This document shows, piece after piece, positions 35,670 to 43,628 of a stretch of 64,000 nt of DNA. The stretch is from Mycolicibacterium sp. P9-64 (GTDB lineage Bacteria > Actinomycetota > Actinomycetes > Mycobacteriales > Mycobacteriaceae). Each line of letters starts with the position of its first letter. Within the stretch, counting starts at the first letter, position 1. The position numbers and the translations under genes are program-made. The notes under the pieces are model-generated. The model was not told the origin of the DNA. It did no database searches and saw only the letters and a list, made by a program, of their open reading frames with translations. The DNA is taken from the NCBI RefSeq assembly GCF_008329605.1, contig NZ_NPKO01000009.1, positions 245,308-309,307 on the forward strand. The letters run 5' to 3'.

Positions 35670-36908
35670 CTATCGGGACGGGCAATCGTTGGCCGCAGGC
35701 TGGCCCGCGAATCGCTCCACGATCCACGACAACGCCGCGCTGAAATCGATGTCGCCGTGCCCCTTGCCCGGCTGCAGCTGCCACGTGATGGTGCCGCCGA
35801 GGGCGCACGCCCTTGCGATGGCGTCGGTGGTCCACTGTGCGTCGATGAGCTTGTCGTTGCTTCCGTACACCACGAACATCGGGGCGGACAGCGACTCCTG
35901 GGGCAGCGCCCATTTTTGAAGTTGGTCACGCATCCGGTTCTCAGCGGTTGGTGAACTCGGGACGAGCTGGGCGGGCGCGAGACCAGCGGCCGCGGCGGGC
36001 CTCTGGTTCACCAGGGGGCCAGAGCACGCGGTAAGCGCATCCCAGGACCGGGTTGCCCATCCGTTTCGGTAGTCGTCGCGGCTCAGTTCGGGAAACCTGC
36101 GGGCCAGTGATTCGATGATCAAGGGGAACGCCAGCATCTGATCCTGTGTCAGCGTGCCCGCCTTGGCCTTGTCGACGAATTTGGAGACGTCGGCCGCAGG
36201 CGCCAGCGCCACCGCGCCGACGAGGTCGAGTTCGGGTGCGTAACTGCGGGCCCGTTCGTCGGCGGCCCAGGCCGCGCCACCGCCTTGCGAGTGCCCGAGC
36301 GCCACCCATCGGCTGGATACGTTCTTGAACGTAAGGCGAAGGGCGCGAACGGCATCGATCATGTTCAGCCCCGCGGTGCGCGAATCGGTGTACGGGTGCA
36401 CGCCCGGTGCGCCGAGACCTTCGTAGTCCGGCATCACGACGGCGAAGCCCTTGCCGATGATCGCCGCGACGACGCCCGACATTCCCATCAACGAATCGGA
36501 GTTGGACGGGGCGCAGGGCTCGTCGATTCCGGTGGTGCCGTGCCCGAACGCGACGATCGGCCAACCTCCCGGGGGCGGCGGCCCGACGGGAACCATGACG
36601 GCGCCGGATACGACGGTGGGCGCGCCGGTGTCACCGGACGTGGAGCGGTACAGCACCCGTGCCGCCTGCAGATGACGCCCGTCGCCGCTGGCGACCAAGC
36701 CCGGCATCGTCATCGCGCTGACCAGTGAACCGGGCCCGCTACCGGTGAGATTGGCGGCTTGGATCGGAACGGGCTGCCCACCGGACCGCGCTGCGGATGC
36801 GATCAGATTGTTGGCCAACGTCCACGAAGCGGGAAGCGATCCCCCGACGACGAGAACGCCGACTGCCGTGGCGAGCGTCAACGCAACCCTCCGCAGCGTC
36901 GTACGCAT
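35670..36908 (-). CDS. Secreted LIP-family lipase/esterase 1
   Basis: A 412-residue alpha/beta-hydrolase of the secretory lipase (LIP) family. A signal peptide or N-terminal anchor occupies residues 7-28. The catalytic triad is S207 in GHSQGG, D352 in YGSNDKL and H384 in GKGHGD; VAFGHGTTG near 120 supplies the oxyanion region and PDYEGLG follows it. It is the last of five paralogs, 85 bases after lipase 2, so it may have its own promoter. It probably hydrolyses or transfers acyl esters outside the membrane. No lipobox, unlike lipases 2, 4 and 5. Confidence 0.82.
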   Translation of the reverse strand: MRTTLRRVALTLATAVGVLVVGGSLPASWTLANNLIASAARSGGQPVPIQAANLTGSGPGSLVSAMTMPGLVASGDGRHLQAARVLYRSTSGDTGAPTVVSGAVMVPVGPPPPGGWPIVAFGHGTTGIDEPCAPSNSDSLMGMSGVVAAIIGKGFAVVMPDYEGLGAPGVHPYTDSRTAGLNMIDAVRALRLTFKNVSSRWVALGHSQGGGAAWAADERARSYAPELDLVGAVALAPAADVSKFVDKAKAGTLTQDQMLAFPLIIESLARRFPELSRDDYRNGWATRSWDALTACSGPLVNQRPAAAAGLAPAQLVPSSPTAENRMRDQLQKWALPQESLSAPMFVVYGSNDKLIDAQWTTDAIARACALGGTITWQLQPGKGHGDIDFSAALSWIVERFAGQPAANDCPSR

Positions 36909-36993
36909 CAAACAGATCTTACCGGCGAATCGAAATCGGGCGGTGTCCAACGGCTTTACGACGGCCGATATCGAGAAGACATCGAGTTCGCCG

Positions 36994-38271
36994 TCATTCC
37001 TCCGTCTGGGTGACGTCGGCCTCGGCTACCGGGGTCGGTTCGGGCGGCCCGATGAACTCGGGGCAGTCGTTGCGCGGCGGATCACCGGCAAACTGACTGT
37101 TGATCCACGGGAACGCGGGATCGCCTGCGACGTCATCGTGACCCTTGTCCGGTTGCAGCTCGATCTGGATGACGTCACCCATGCGACATGCGGCGTCCAG
37201 CGCTCGGTCGGTCCACGTCGGCGGGATCAACTGATCCTGCCCTCCGTAGATGACCAAGATCGGCGCGGTCGCAGGGACGCGCGGAAGCGACATCGCCTGA
37301 AGGCGAGCTCTCAGGACATCGACGGCCTGGGGACTCGCCGGTTTCAGATCATCGTTCGATAGATGCTCGGCCAGCTCATCACGCTTTGCGGCCGCAGCGC
37401 CCTTGCACTTGAGGAGCGCGTCCCAGTTCTCCTTGGCGAATCCGCTTCGGTAGTCGTCGAGCTTGAAGTCGGGCGACTCCGCCGCAAGTGACGCCAAGAT
37501 CTGCAGTAGCGCCAGTCGTTGGTCGGCGGTCAGCGTCCCGTCGGCCGCCGCATCCGCCAAACCATCGATGGCCAGCGGCGCGGAGTAACTCGCCGAGCCG
37601 ATGATGTGAAGGTCAGGGGCGTACTGTGCGGCCAACTCGTTGGCCGCCCACGCCGCCTGACCGCCTTGCGAGCCACCGAATGCCAACCAGCGATCGGAGA
37701 CGTTGGGTATCAGCTTGCGAGCGGCCCGAACCGAGTCGATGAGGTTGTGGCCCTCGGTCGTGGCGTCGAGAAAGGGATGCGGCGCCTTGTCGAGGCCGAG
37801 GCCCTGATAGTCGGACATGGTGACGACGAAGCCAGCCTTGACCAACCCCATCACGGTGTTCGACAGACCCAAGAGCATGGGATCGAGCGACGGCGCACAT
37901 TCCGGGCGGGTGCCAAGGCTGGCGTGCCCGTAGGCGATGACGGGCCAGCCCCCCTCGGGGGGCGCACCAAGCGGAGCGAAGACCGTGCCAGAGACCTCTT
38001 GCCTGCTGCCGTCGACACCCGATGTCGAGAGGTAGGTGATGCGCGCCGCGACCGACGACGCCACCGCCAACCGTCGATCGAGCGTCGGCATCGTGGCCGC
38101 GGAGATCAGCGAGCCGGGATCCTGGCCACCGAACGCGCCTGGCAACGGCATGCCAGGGGCGGGACTCGGTTCACCCGCCTCGGCGGGGGCCCGCTGATGG
38201 CATCCGGTCGCGATCGCGATCACCGAGACCGCGCAGAGGAGCACGGTACGCGCGTGCTTCAACCTAGCCAT
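36994..38271 (-). CDS. LIP-family lipase/esterase 2, probable lipoprotein
   Basis: A 425-residue paralog with a signal peptide ending in ATGC, so Cys24 is a likely lipidation site. The triad is S201 in GGSQGG, D346 in YGGQDQL and H378 in DKGHDD. The stretch after lipidation is Pro/Glu-rich, a flexible tether. The C-terminus is extended by an acidic tail of about 25 residues not seen in lipases 1 and 3. The ATG overlaps the SASA esterase stop by 8 bases, tying the two esterases together translationally. Confidence 0.82.
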   Translation of the reverse strand: MARLKHARTVLLCAVSVIAIATGCHQRAPAEAGEPSPAPGMPLPGAFGGQDPGSLISAATMPTLDRRLAVASSVAARITYLSTSGVDGSRQEVSGTVFAPLGAPPEGGWPVIAYGHASLGTRPECAPSLDPMLLGLSNTVMGLVKAGFVVTMSDYQGLGLDKAPHPFLDATTEGHNLIDSVRAARKLIPNVSDRWLAFGGSQGGQAAWAANELAAQYAPDLHIIGSASYSAPLAIDGLADAAADGTLTADQRLALLQILASLAAESPDFKLDDYRSGFAKENWDALLKCKGAAAAKRDELAEHLSNDDLKPASPQAVDVLRARLQAMSLPRVPATAPILVIYGGQDQLIPPTWTDRALDAACRMGDVIQIELQPDKGHDDVAGDPAFPWINSQFAGDPPRNDCPEFIGPPEPTPVAEADVTQTEE

Positions 38272-39163
38272 CGCGTTCAGCGCCGCCCCGGAAGTGGACG
38301 AGCGCATCGGAACACATTGCGCTGTACGCCAACCACATCCGCTCACCGAGCTCGCGCAAGCCTGCGGCACTGTAGTGCCGATCGGCGGCACTGTTGTACG
38401 ACTCCCGCGGTCCCGGCACGAAGGCCGTGCGGTGGCGCCGGTTCGGAGTGTCCTCGTGCACGGCGTTGATCCCCGCGTAGGGCTTGCCGCTGAGCTCCAT
38501 CTCCTCGGGCACCATCTGGCCGAGGACGAATGGCGTATCTGCCCCGTAGCGTTCGCGCAACGCGTCGATCAACGTGTCGAGCTTCTCCTGATAGACGGCA
38601 GGCGACATCAGGGGCACGTCGGTCTCGCCCTGGTGCCATAGGATCGTGGCCACCTCGCTGCCCGGGTAGCGAGCAAGCGCGGCGTCGATCGCGTCCACCG
38701 CCTGCCGATACAGGTTGACCCTCGTCGAGCGATCGTTCCCGTCCCAGGTGTAACCGTTCTTCGGGGTGAACGACGTGTCACCACGGGCACCGGGAATGAG
38801 CAAAACCGTCCTGCCGGTGTCGTCGGCCAGCCGCTTGGCGAAGGGGACCCCGAATCCGACTCTCTTACACGGGATTTCGTGATACAGCGGGTCAACGCCC
38901 AAGACCGCGGTGCCCTTCGAGGGGCCGCACATCGCCCACTGGTGCACCGATGGGTGCGGGCGGTCGAGGCCGGTTGGGTCGAGCGGAAGCCCCATGCCAA
39001 ATGCGTTGGACTGCCCGAGGATCGGCACCACCAGATAGGGCTGCTCCGGCGCTTCCACCGGAATGCCCGGCTTGGCAATCCGGCGTTTGACGATGCACTT
39101 GAGTTCGATGAGCAGACGGCGCCAGATCGGGCTGTCACCGTCTGGGTTTCTACGGGCAATCAT
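38264..39163 (-). CDS. SASA/SGNH-type carbohydrate esterase
   Basis: A 299-residue esterase of the sialate O-acetylesterase-like (SASA) family. Block I is LGQSNAFGMG with Ser52 as nucleophile; WHQGETD (176-182) is the second conserved block and DRHYSAAGLRELG supplies His263. Such enzymes remove O-acetyl groups from polysaccharides. There is no recognisable signal peptide, which is odd between secreted lipases; the basic N-terminus (RRNPDGDSPIWRRLLIEL) might hold it at the membrane. The ATG at 39163 overlaps lipase 3 by 14 bases and its end overlaps lipase 2 by 8. Confidence 0.8.
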   Translation of the reverse strand: MIARRNPDGDSPIWRRLLIELKCIVKRRIAKPGIPVEAPEQPYLVVPILGQSNAFGMGLPLDPTGLDRPHPSVHQWAMCGPSKGTAVLGVDPLYHEIPCKRVGFGVPFAKRLADDTGRTVLLIPGARGDTSFTPKNGYTWDGNDRSTRVNLYRQAVDAIDAALARYPGSEVATILWHQGETDVPLMSPAVYQEKLDTLIDALRERYGADTPFVLGQMVPEEMELSGKPYAGINAVHEDTPNRRHRTAFVPGPRESYNSAADRHYSAAGLRELGERMWLAYSAMCSDALVHFRGGAERDG

Positions 39164-40364
39164 CGACCACCGGCTTCCCCTGGAATCGATCCGCGAGCCA
39201 CGCCAGCCCGCCCGCCCAATCAACGTCCCCGTGACCAGCTTTCGGGTCTTCTCGCCAGGTGATGCTCCCGCCAAGGGCGCAGGCGCGCTTGATCGCGGCG
39301 AGGGTCCAGGCCGGGTCGATGTAGGTGTCCTTGGCGCCGAATTCGACGTACATCGGCGCCGACAGCTTGCGCTGCGGCAACGCCCATCGGGAAAGCAGAT
39401 CCCTGAGTCGATCGGCTGCCTGCGGAGAACTCGGCCTGAAGTCACTGGGTCCGAGTTTCGTGATGGCGACCCCACGTTCGTGGACGTCGGGCCCAGCGCA
39501 CGAGGACAGCACGTCCCAGTACTTCGTCGCCTCACCGTGCCGGTAGTCGTCCAGGTTCAGGTCGGGGTGCAGACGCGCGAGCGAGAACAGGATTCCCTGC
39601 AGGACGGGGCCTTGATCCGGGGTGAGCGTGCCTGCCACGGCCTTGTCCACCAGGCCGGTGACGTCCGCCGCGGGCGACAGGCCGATGGCTCCGAGCATGT
39701 CCAGCTCGGGCGCATACGTCGAGGCCTGTTCGTTGGCCGCCCACGCGGCTCCCCCACCCTGGGATCCGCCCAGTGCCACCCAGCGGGTCGATACGTCGTC
39801 GCCGAAGGTGTGACGCAATGCCCGGACGGCGTCGATCACGTTGAAACCAGCGGTCTTTCCATCGCTATAGGGGTGGATGCCGGGTGACCCGAGACCCTGA
39901 TAGTCGGTCAACGCAACGGCGTAACCACGCTTGATGAGGCCGTCGACCGTATCGACCTCGCCGAGCAGCGAGACTGAAAGCGAGGGACCGCAGTCTTCCT
40001 GCCAGCCGAGCGTGCCATGGCCGACGGAAACCACCGGCCAGCCGCCTGGTGGGGGTTGTTCCAGCGGCGTGAACACGGTGCCGGACACCTCGGTTGGTGA
40101 CCCGTCGTCGCCGGATGTCGACCGGTAGACCACCCGCGCCGAGCGCATCGACCTGGCGTAGGTGGTGCGCTCGAAGTCGGGCATCTTGGATGCGCTGACG
40201 AGTGAGCCGGGACCACTACCCGACAGGTCGGCACCGGCGATCGGCTCCGGTGCGGCTGCATCGGGATGCGAACTCCAACGGGCCACGGTCAGCGAGATTA
40301 CGGCCACCGCGACGACGACGAGCACGACCGCTGCGGCGATCAGGATGGTTCTCCGACGGTTCAC
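39150..40364 (-). CDS. Membrane-anchored LIP-family lipase/esterase 3
   Basis: A 404-residue paralog with an N-terminal hydrophobic anchor (residues 7-28) after NRRR, no lipobox and no clear cleavage site. The triad is S201 in GGSQGG, D346 in FGAKDTY and H378 in KAGHGD. VSVGHGTLG and TDYQGLG match the other copies. It starts at GTG 40364, 28 bases after lipase 4, and overlaps the SASA esterase by 14 bases. A lone Cys pair is shared by the paralogs near 125 and the C-terminus (DDCP), possibly a disulfide. Confidence 0.82.
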   Translation of the reverse strand: MNRRRTILIAAAVVLVVVAVAVISLTVARWSSHPDAAAPEPIAGADLSGSGPGSLVSASKMPDFERTTYARSMRSARVVYRSTSGDDGSPTEVSGTVFTPLEQPPPGGWPVVSVGHGTLGWQEDCGPSLSVSLLGEVDTVDGLIKRGYAVALTDYQGLGSPGIHPYSDGKTAGFNVIDAVRALRHTFGDDVSTRWVALGGSQGGGAAWAANEQASTYAPELDMLGAIGLSPAADVTGLVDKAVAGTLTPDQGPVLQGILFSLARLHPDLNLDDYRHGEATKYWDVLSSCAGPDVHERGVAITKLGPSDFRPSSPQAADRLRDLLSRWALPQRKLSAPMYVEFGAKDTYIDPAWTLAAIKRACALGGSITWREDPKAGHGDVDWAGGLAWLADRFQGKPVVDDCP

Positions 40365-40392
40365 CCGTCACCGAGCCCTTTGAATTCTGTCG

Positions 40393-41670
40393 TCATTCCT
40401 CATACCAGGGTTTGGGACTCAGCTGCAGGGAGGGACCGTCGGCGACGTCGCAGGAGTTGTGAACCTCACCGCCGGCGAACCGCTGCTTGATCCAGCCGAG
40501 TGCGACCGTACCGTCGATGTCGTCGTGGCCCCGTCCTGGCGCCACGTAGGCCTCGATCACATCGCCGAGCGCGCACGCCCGGCGTATGGCAGCGTCCGTC
40601 CATTGGGGCGCGACCACCTGGTCGAGTGCGCCATAGAGGATCAGCATCGGCGCATCGGCCTTGGTCTTCGGCAGGCTCATTTGTGCGAGGTAGTCGCGCA
40701 GTCGGTTGACGGCTTCCGGCGTCGCTGGTTTCAGGTCGTCGGGGGTGACACGCGAGGTGACGTCTGCGCGCTGGGAAACGAGAGGACCTGCGCAGGCGGA
40801 GAGAATGTCCCACTTCTCGGCGACGATGCCACGCCGATACTGGTCGAGATCGAAGTCGGGGTGCTCTTCCTTGAGGGAGTAGAGCAGCCACTGCAGCGCC
40901 GACATCTGTTCCAGCGTGAGGGTGCCTGCCGCGGCGGAATCGGCAAGGCCTGCGAAGTCGGCGGCTGGCGCCACGATCGCCGCCCCGAGCAAGTCGAGGC
41001 CCGTTCCGTAGGTGCCGGCCAATTCGTTTGCGGCCCAGGCGGCTTGGCCCCCCTGCGACGAGCCGAACGCCAACCATCGATCCGATGCGGCTGGAACGAG
41101 CTTTCGCGCGGCCCGCACGGAGTCGATCATGTTGTAGCCGACGGTCGTGGAGTCCAGGTAGGGGTGATACGTCTGATCCATGCCGAGACCTTGATAGTCG
41201 GGCAGGGTGACCATGAACCCGTTGTTCACCAGGGTGGCAACGGCGTCGGCCGAGCCGAGCAGGCTCGGCCACAGGGATGGTCCGCATTCGTGCTGCACGC
41301 CAATGGTGCCGTGACCCATCGCGATGATCGGCCAACCCCCTGGCGGCGGAGTTCCGTTCGGTACGTACACCGAACCCGAGACGATCTGCGGGCTACCGTC
41401 GATGCCGGACTTCGACTCGTATTCGACCCGAGCGGCCAACGACGTCACCTTGAGCATCCGACGATCGACGGTCGCCATCGTGACCGCCGACTTGAGGGTT
41501 CCACCCCCGGAGCCGGAGAAGTCGCCTTGGAGGGTCACGCCGTTCATGCTCGACGGGCCGTTCTGCGCAGGCGGTGGTGGTGGTTTTGCCGGCGACTGGC
41601 AGCCACTGAGTAGCGGGGCGCACAACGTGATGGCCGCCAGCACCGCGGCAGCGGTCTTCCTCGCCGTCAC
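40393..41670 (-). CDS. LIP-family lipase/esterase 4, lipoprotein
   Basis: A 425-residue paralog with a clear lipoprotein signal: hydrophobic core, then LLSGC with Cys24, followed by a Pro-rich tether. The triad is S205 in GSSQGG, D350 in YGALDQV and H382 in GRGHDD. I chose the GTG at 41670, which overlaps the Wzz gene stop as GTGA; a GTG five codons upstream is also in frame. Being coupled directly to a co-polymerase gene is the strongest sign that this lipase group serves the exported polymer. Confidence 0.83.
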   Translation of the reverse strand: MTARKTAAAVLAAITLCAPLLSGCQSPAKPPPPPAQNGPSSMNGVTLQGDFSGSGGGTLKSAVTMATVDRRMLKVTSLAARVEYESKSGIDGSPQIVSGSVYVPNGTPPPGGWPIIAMGHGTIGVQHECGPSLWPSLLGSADAVATLVNNGFMVTLPDYQGLGMDQTYHPYLDSTTVGYNMIDSVRAARKLVPAASDRWLAFGSSQGGQAAWAANELAGTYGTGLDLLGAAIVAPAADFAGLADSAAAGTLTLEQMSALQWLLYSLKEEHPDFDLDQYRRGIVAEKWDILSACAGPLVSQRADVTSRVTPDDLKPATPEAVNRLRDYLAQMSLPKTKADAPMLILYGALDQVVAPQWTDAAIRRACALGDVIEAYVAPGRGHDDIDGTVALGWIKQRFAGGEVHNSCDVADGPSLQLSPKPWYEE

Positions 41671-42383
41671 GACTCGTCCGTCCACTTACTACCCGCCGAC
41701 TGCTTGGCGATGTGGCCGAGTTGTTCGCGGCTGAGCACTTCGTCGCGTCTCACGCCGATCGCGATCACCGCAAGCGAGCTCAGGATTAGGCCAACGGCCG
41801 CACCGATTCCCGCGTTGGTAAGCCAAGAGCGACCGATGTTCTTCGCCGACGTGGCCTGGTCGATCAGCACCAGAGATGGGCCGGACTCCGTGCCAGTCCA
41901 CTCCAGCTCCTGTGATGCCGCGGAGAGGTTGCGTCCCACGGCGTTGGCGACGTCGACGGTGCTCTTCGGGTCGCTGCCGGTCACCTGAACGTTGATCAGG
42001 ACCGACATCGGATAGGCGAACCGGGTGAGCGTGTCGGGCACCGACCGAACGGAGATCCGCTTCGCCAGCTGGGCGGGCGTGTCGGAGAGCCCGAGTTCGT
42101 CGATGGTCCGCTGGGTCACGATCGTGGAGACGGCAAGCTGTGCATACGTCGAAATCCTGACGGTGCCGCCTCGGTTGCCCTCGTATGCCGAATGTGTTTG
42201 AGCGTCCCCGGGTACGAGCGTGAACAACTGAGTGGAGGCCGCGTAGACCGGATCCTGAACGTACCGGTCGCTGACTACCACTGCGGCGGCCGACAGAATG
42301 GTCGCGACGAGGAGTACCGGCCAGCCGCGGGCGAGCATGCGCAGATAGTCGCGGACGCGCGGGACGTCTACCGGCGGCCTCAC
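41667..42383 (-). CDS. Wzz-type polysaccharide co-polymerase without kinase domain
   Basis: A 238-residue membrane protein with a helix near 22-38, a periplasmic-side domain with the family pattern (STQLFTLVPGD, then SVRSVPDTLTRFAYPMSVLINVQVTGSDPKSTVDVANA) and a second helix near 190-210. Such proteins set chain length during export. The cytoplasmic tail is only about 28 residues with no kinase. It starts with GTG at 42383 and shares 4-base overlaps with lipase 5 before it and lipase 4 after it. Confidence 0.85.
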   Translation of the reverse strand: MRPPVDVPRVRDYLRMLARGWPVLLVATILSAAAVVVSDRYVQDPVYAASTQLFTLVPGDAQTHSAYEGNRGGTVRISTYAQLAVSTIVTQRTIDELGLSDTPAQLAKRISVRSVPDTLTRFAYPMSVLINVQVTGSDPKSTVDVANAVGRNLSAASQELEWTGTESGPSLVLIDQATSAKNIGRSWLTNAGIGAAVGLILSSLAVIAIGVRRDEVLSREQLGHIAKQSAGSKWTDES

Positions 42384-43624
42384 GCCTGCCCCGTGCAGGA
42401 GTTGGGGATCGCCTGTCCCGTGAGTCGGTCACGCAGCCACGACAATCCGTACGTGCTGTCGAGATCGCTGTGCCCTTGACCGATGCTCTTCTCGAGCTGG
42501 ATCTGGTCACCGCGCGCGCATGCCCGCCGTATCGCCCGTTCGAACCACGCCTCGTCGACAAGGGTGTCCTGGGTGCCGTAGACCACCAACAACGGCGACG
42601 TGAGTTTGCCTTGCGGGGTTGCGATTTCGGCGAGCATGTCGCGTAGCCGATCCCGGTCGGCGATCGTCGCCGGCTTCAGGTCCGAGTTCACCATCTTGGA
42701 ACGCACCTTGAGGATGTCGTCCATGTTGGGCGGCAGGCAGTCCAGCAGCTCGTCCCAGTGTTCGGCCGTGTAGCCGCGCCGGTACTGGTTCAAGTCCATG
42801 TCTGGGTGCGACCACGCCAACGACTGCAGAGCGAAGATCATCGCCACGCGCTGGTCGGCGGTCAGCGTGCCATCCCATGCCTTGTCGGCAAGTCCCGACA
42901 TGTCGGCGGAGGGGGCCATGGCCAACGTTCCCATGAGCTCCAGCCCCTGGCCGTACTCACTCGCCCGGTCCGCAGCGGCCCATGCCGCCAGGCCACCGAG
43001 GGAGTGGCCGTAGGCGACCCATTGGTCGCTGAGGTCGGCACCGACTCGCCTTGCGGCGCGCACGGCGTCGATCATGTTGTTGCCAAACGTCTTCGAGTCC
43101 AGGAACGGGTGGTAGTAGCCGGGTACGCCGAGCCCTTGGTAGTCCGTCATGGCGACGGCGAAGCCGTTCAGCACCATCGCCTGCATCATGAGGCCGTTGC
43201 CGGGAAGGGTGGGGAACCGGCTCGGCGAGCACTTGTTGAGCACACCCGTCGTGCCGTGGCCGAACGAGATGACCGGCCAGCCGCCTTTGGGGGGCTGGCC
43301 CGGTGGGATGGCGACGATGCCCGACACCTCGGTGGGGCTGTCGTCGATACCCGAGGTAGAGCGGTAGATGATCCGGGCGTACGTCGCGCCGGAGTCTTCG
43401 AGTTCCTCGTTGCCGTGCATGACGTCGATCGAGATCAGCGAGCCGGGACCGTCGTCGGTGTAGTTGGCAGGCCCCCAAGGCGCGGCACCGTCGAAGATCG
43501 GCTCCAACGTCTTCACCGCCGGCGAGCTGTTGGCCGGTGGCGCCGCGGCCGGTGTTGCCGACGAACAGCCAGCCACCAGCGCTGCGGTGAGAACCGCACA
43601 CGATACGAAACGCCAGACCGCCAT
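42380..43624 (-). CDS. LIP-family lipase/esterase 5, lipoprotein
   Basis: A 414-residue paralog, the first lipase of the operon, 4 bases after the Wzz/kinase-like gene. A lipobox LVAGC gives Cys20 as the lipid site. The triad is S208 in GHSLGG, D353 in YGTQDTL and H385 in GQGHSD. The nucleophile elbow has Leu where the other four copies have Gln, and the N-terminal domain carries a longer acidic stretch (HGNEELEDSGA), so it is the most divergent member and may differ in substrate. Confidence 0.83.
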   Translation of the reverse strand: MAVWRFVSCAVLTAALVAGCSSATPAAAPPANSSPAVKTLEPIFDGAAPWGPANYTDDGPGSLISIDVMHGNEELEDSGATYARIIYRSTSGIDDSPTEVSGIVAIPPGQPPKGGWPVISFGHGTTGVLNKCSPSRFPTLPGNGLMMQAMVLNGFAVAMTDYQGLGVPGYYHPFLDSKTFGNNMIDAVRAARRVGADLSDQWVAYGHSLGGLAAWAAADRASEYGQGLELMGTLAMAPSADMSGLADKAWDGTLTADQRVAMIFALQSLAWSHPDMDLNQYRRGYTAEHWDELLDCLPPNMDDILKVRSKMVNSDLKPATIADRDRLRDMLAEIATPQGKLTSPLLVVYGTQDTLVDEAWFERAIRRACARGDQIQLEKSIGQGHSDLDSTYGLSWLRDRLTGQAIPNSCTGQA

Positions 43625-43628
43625 CAGG

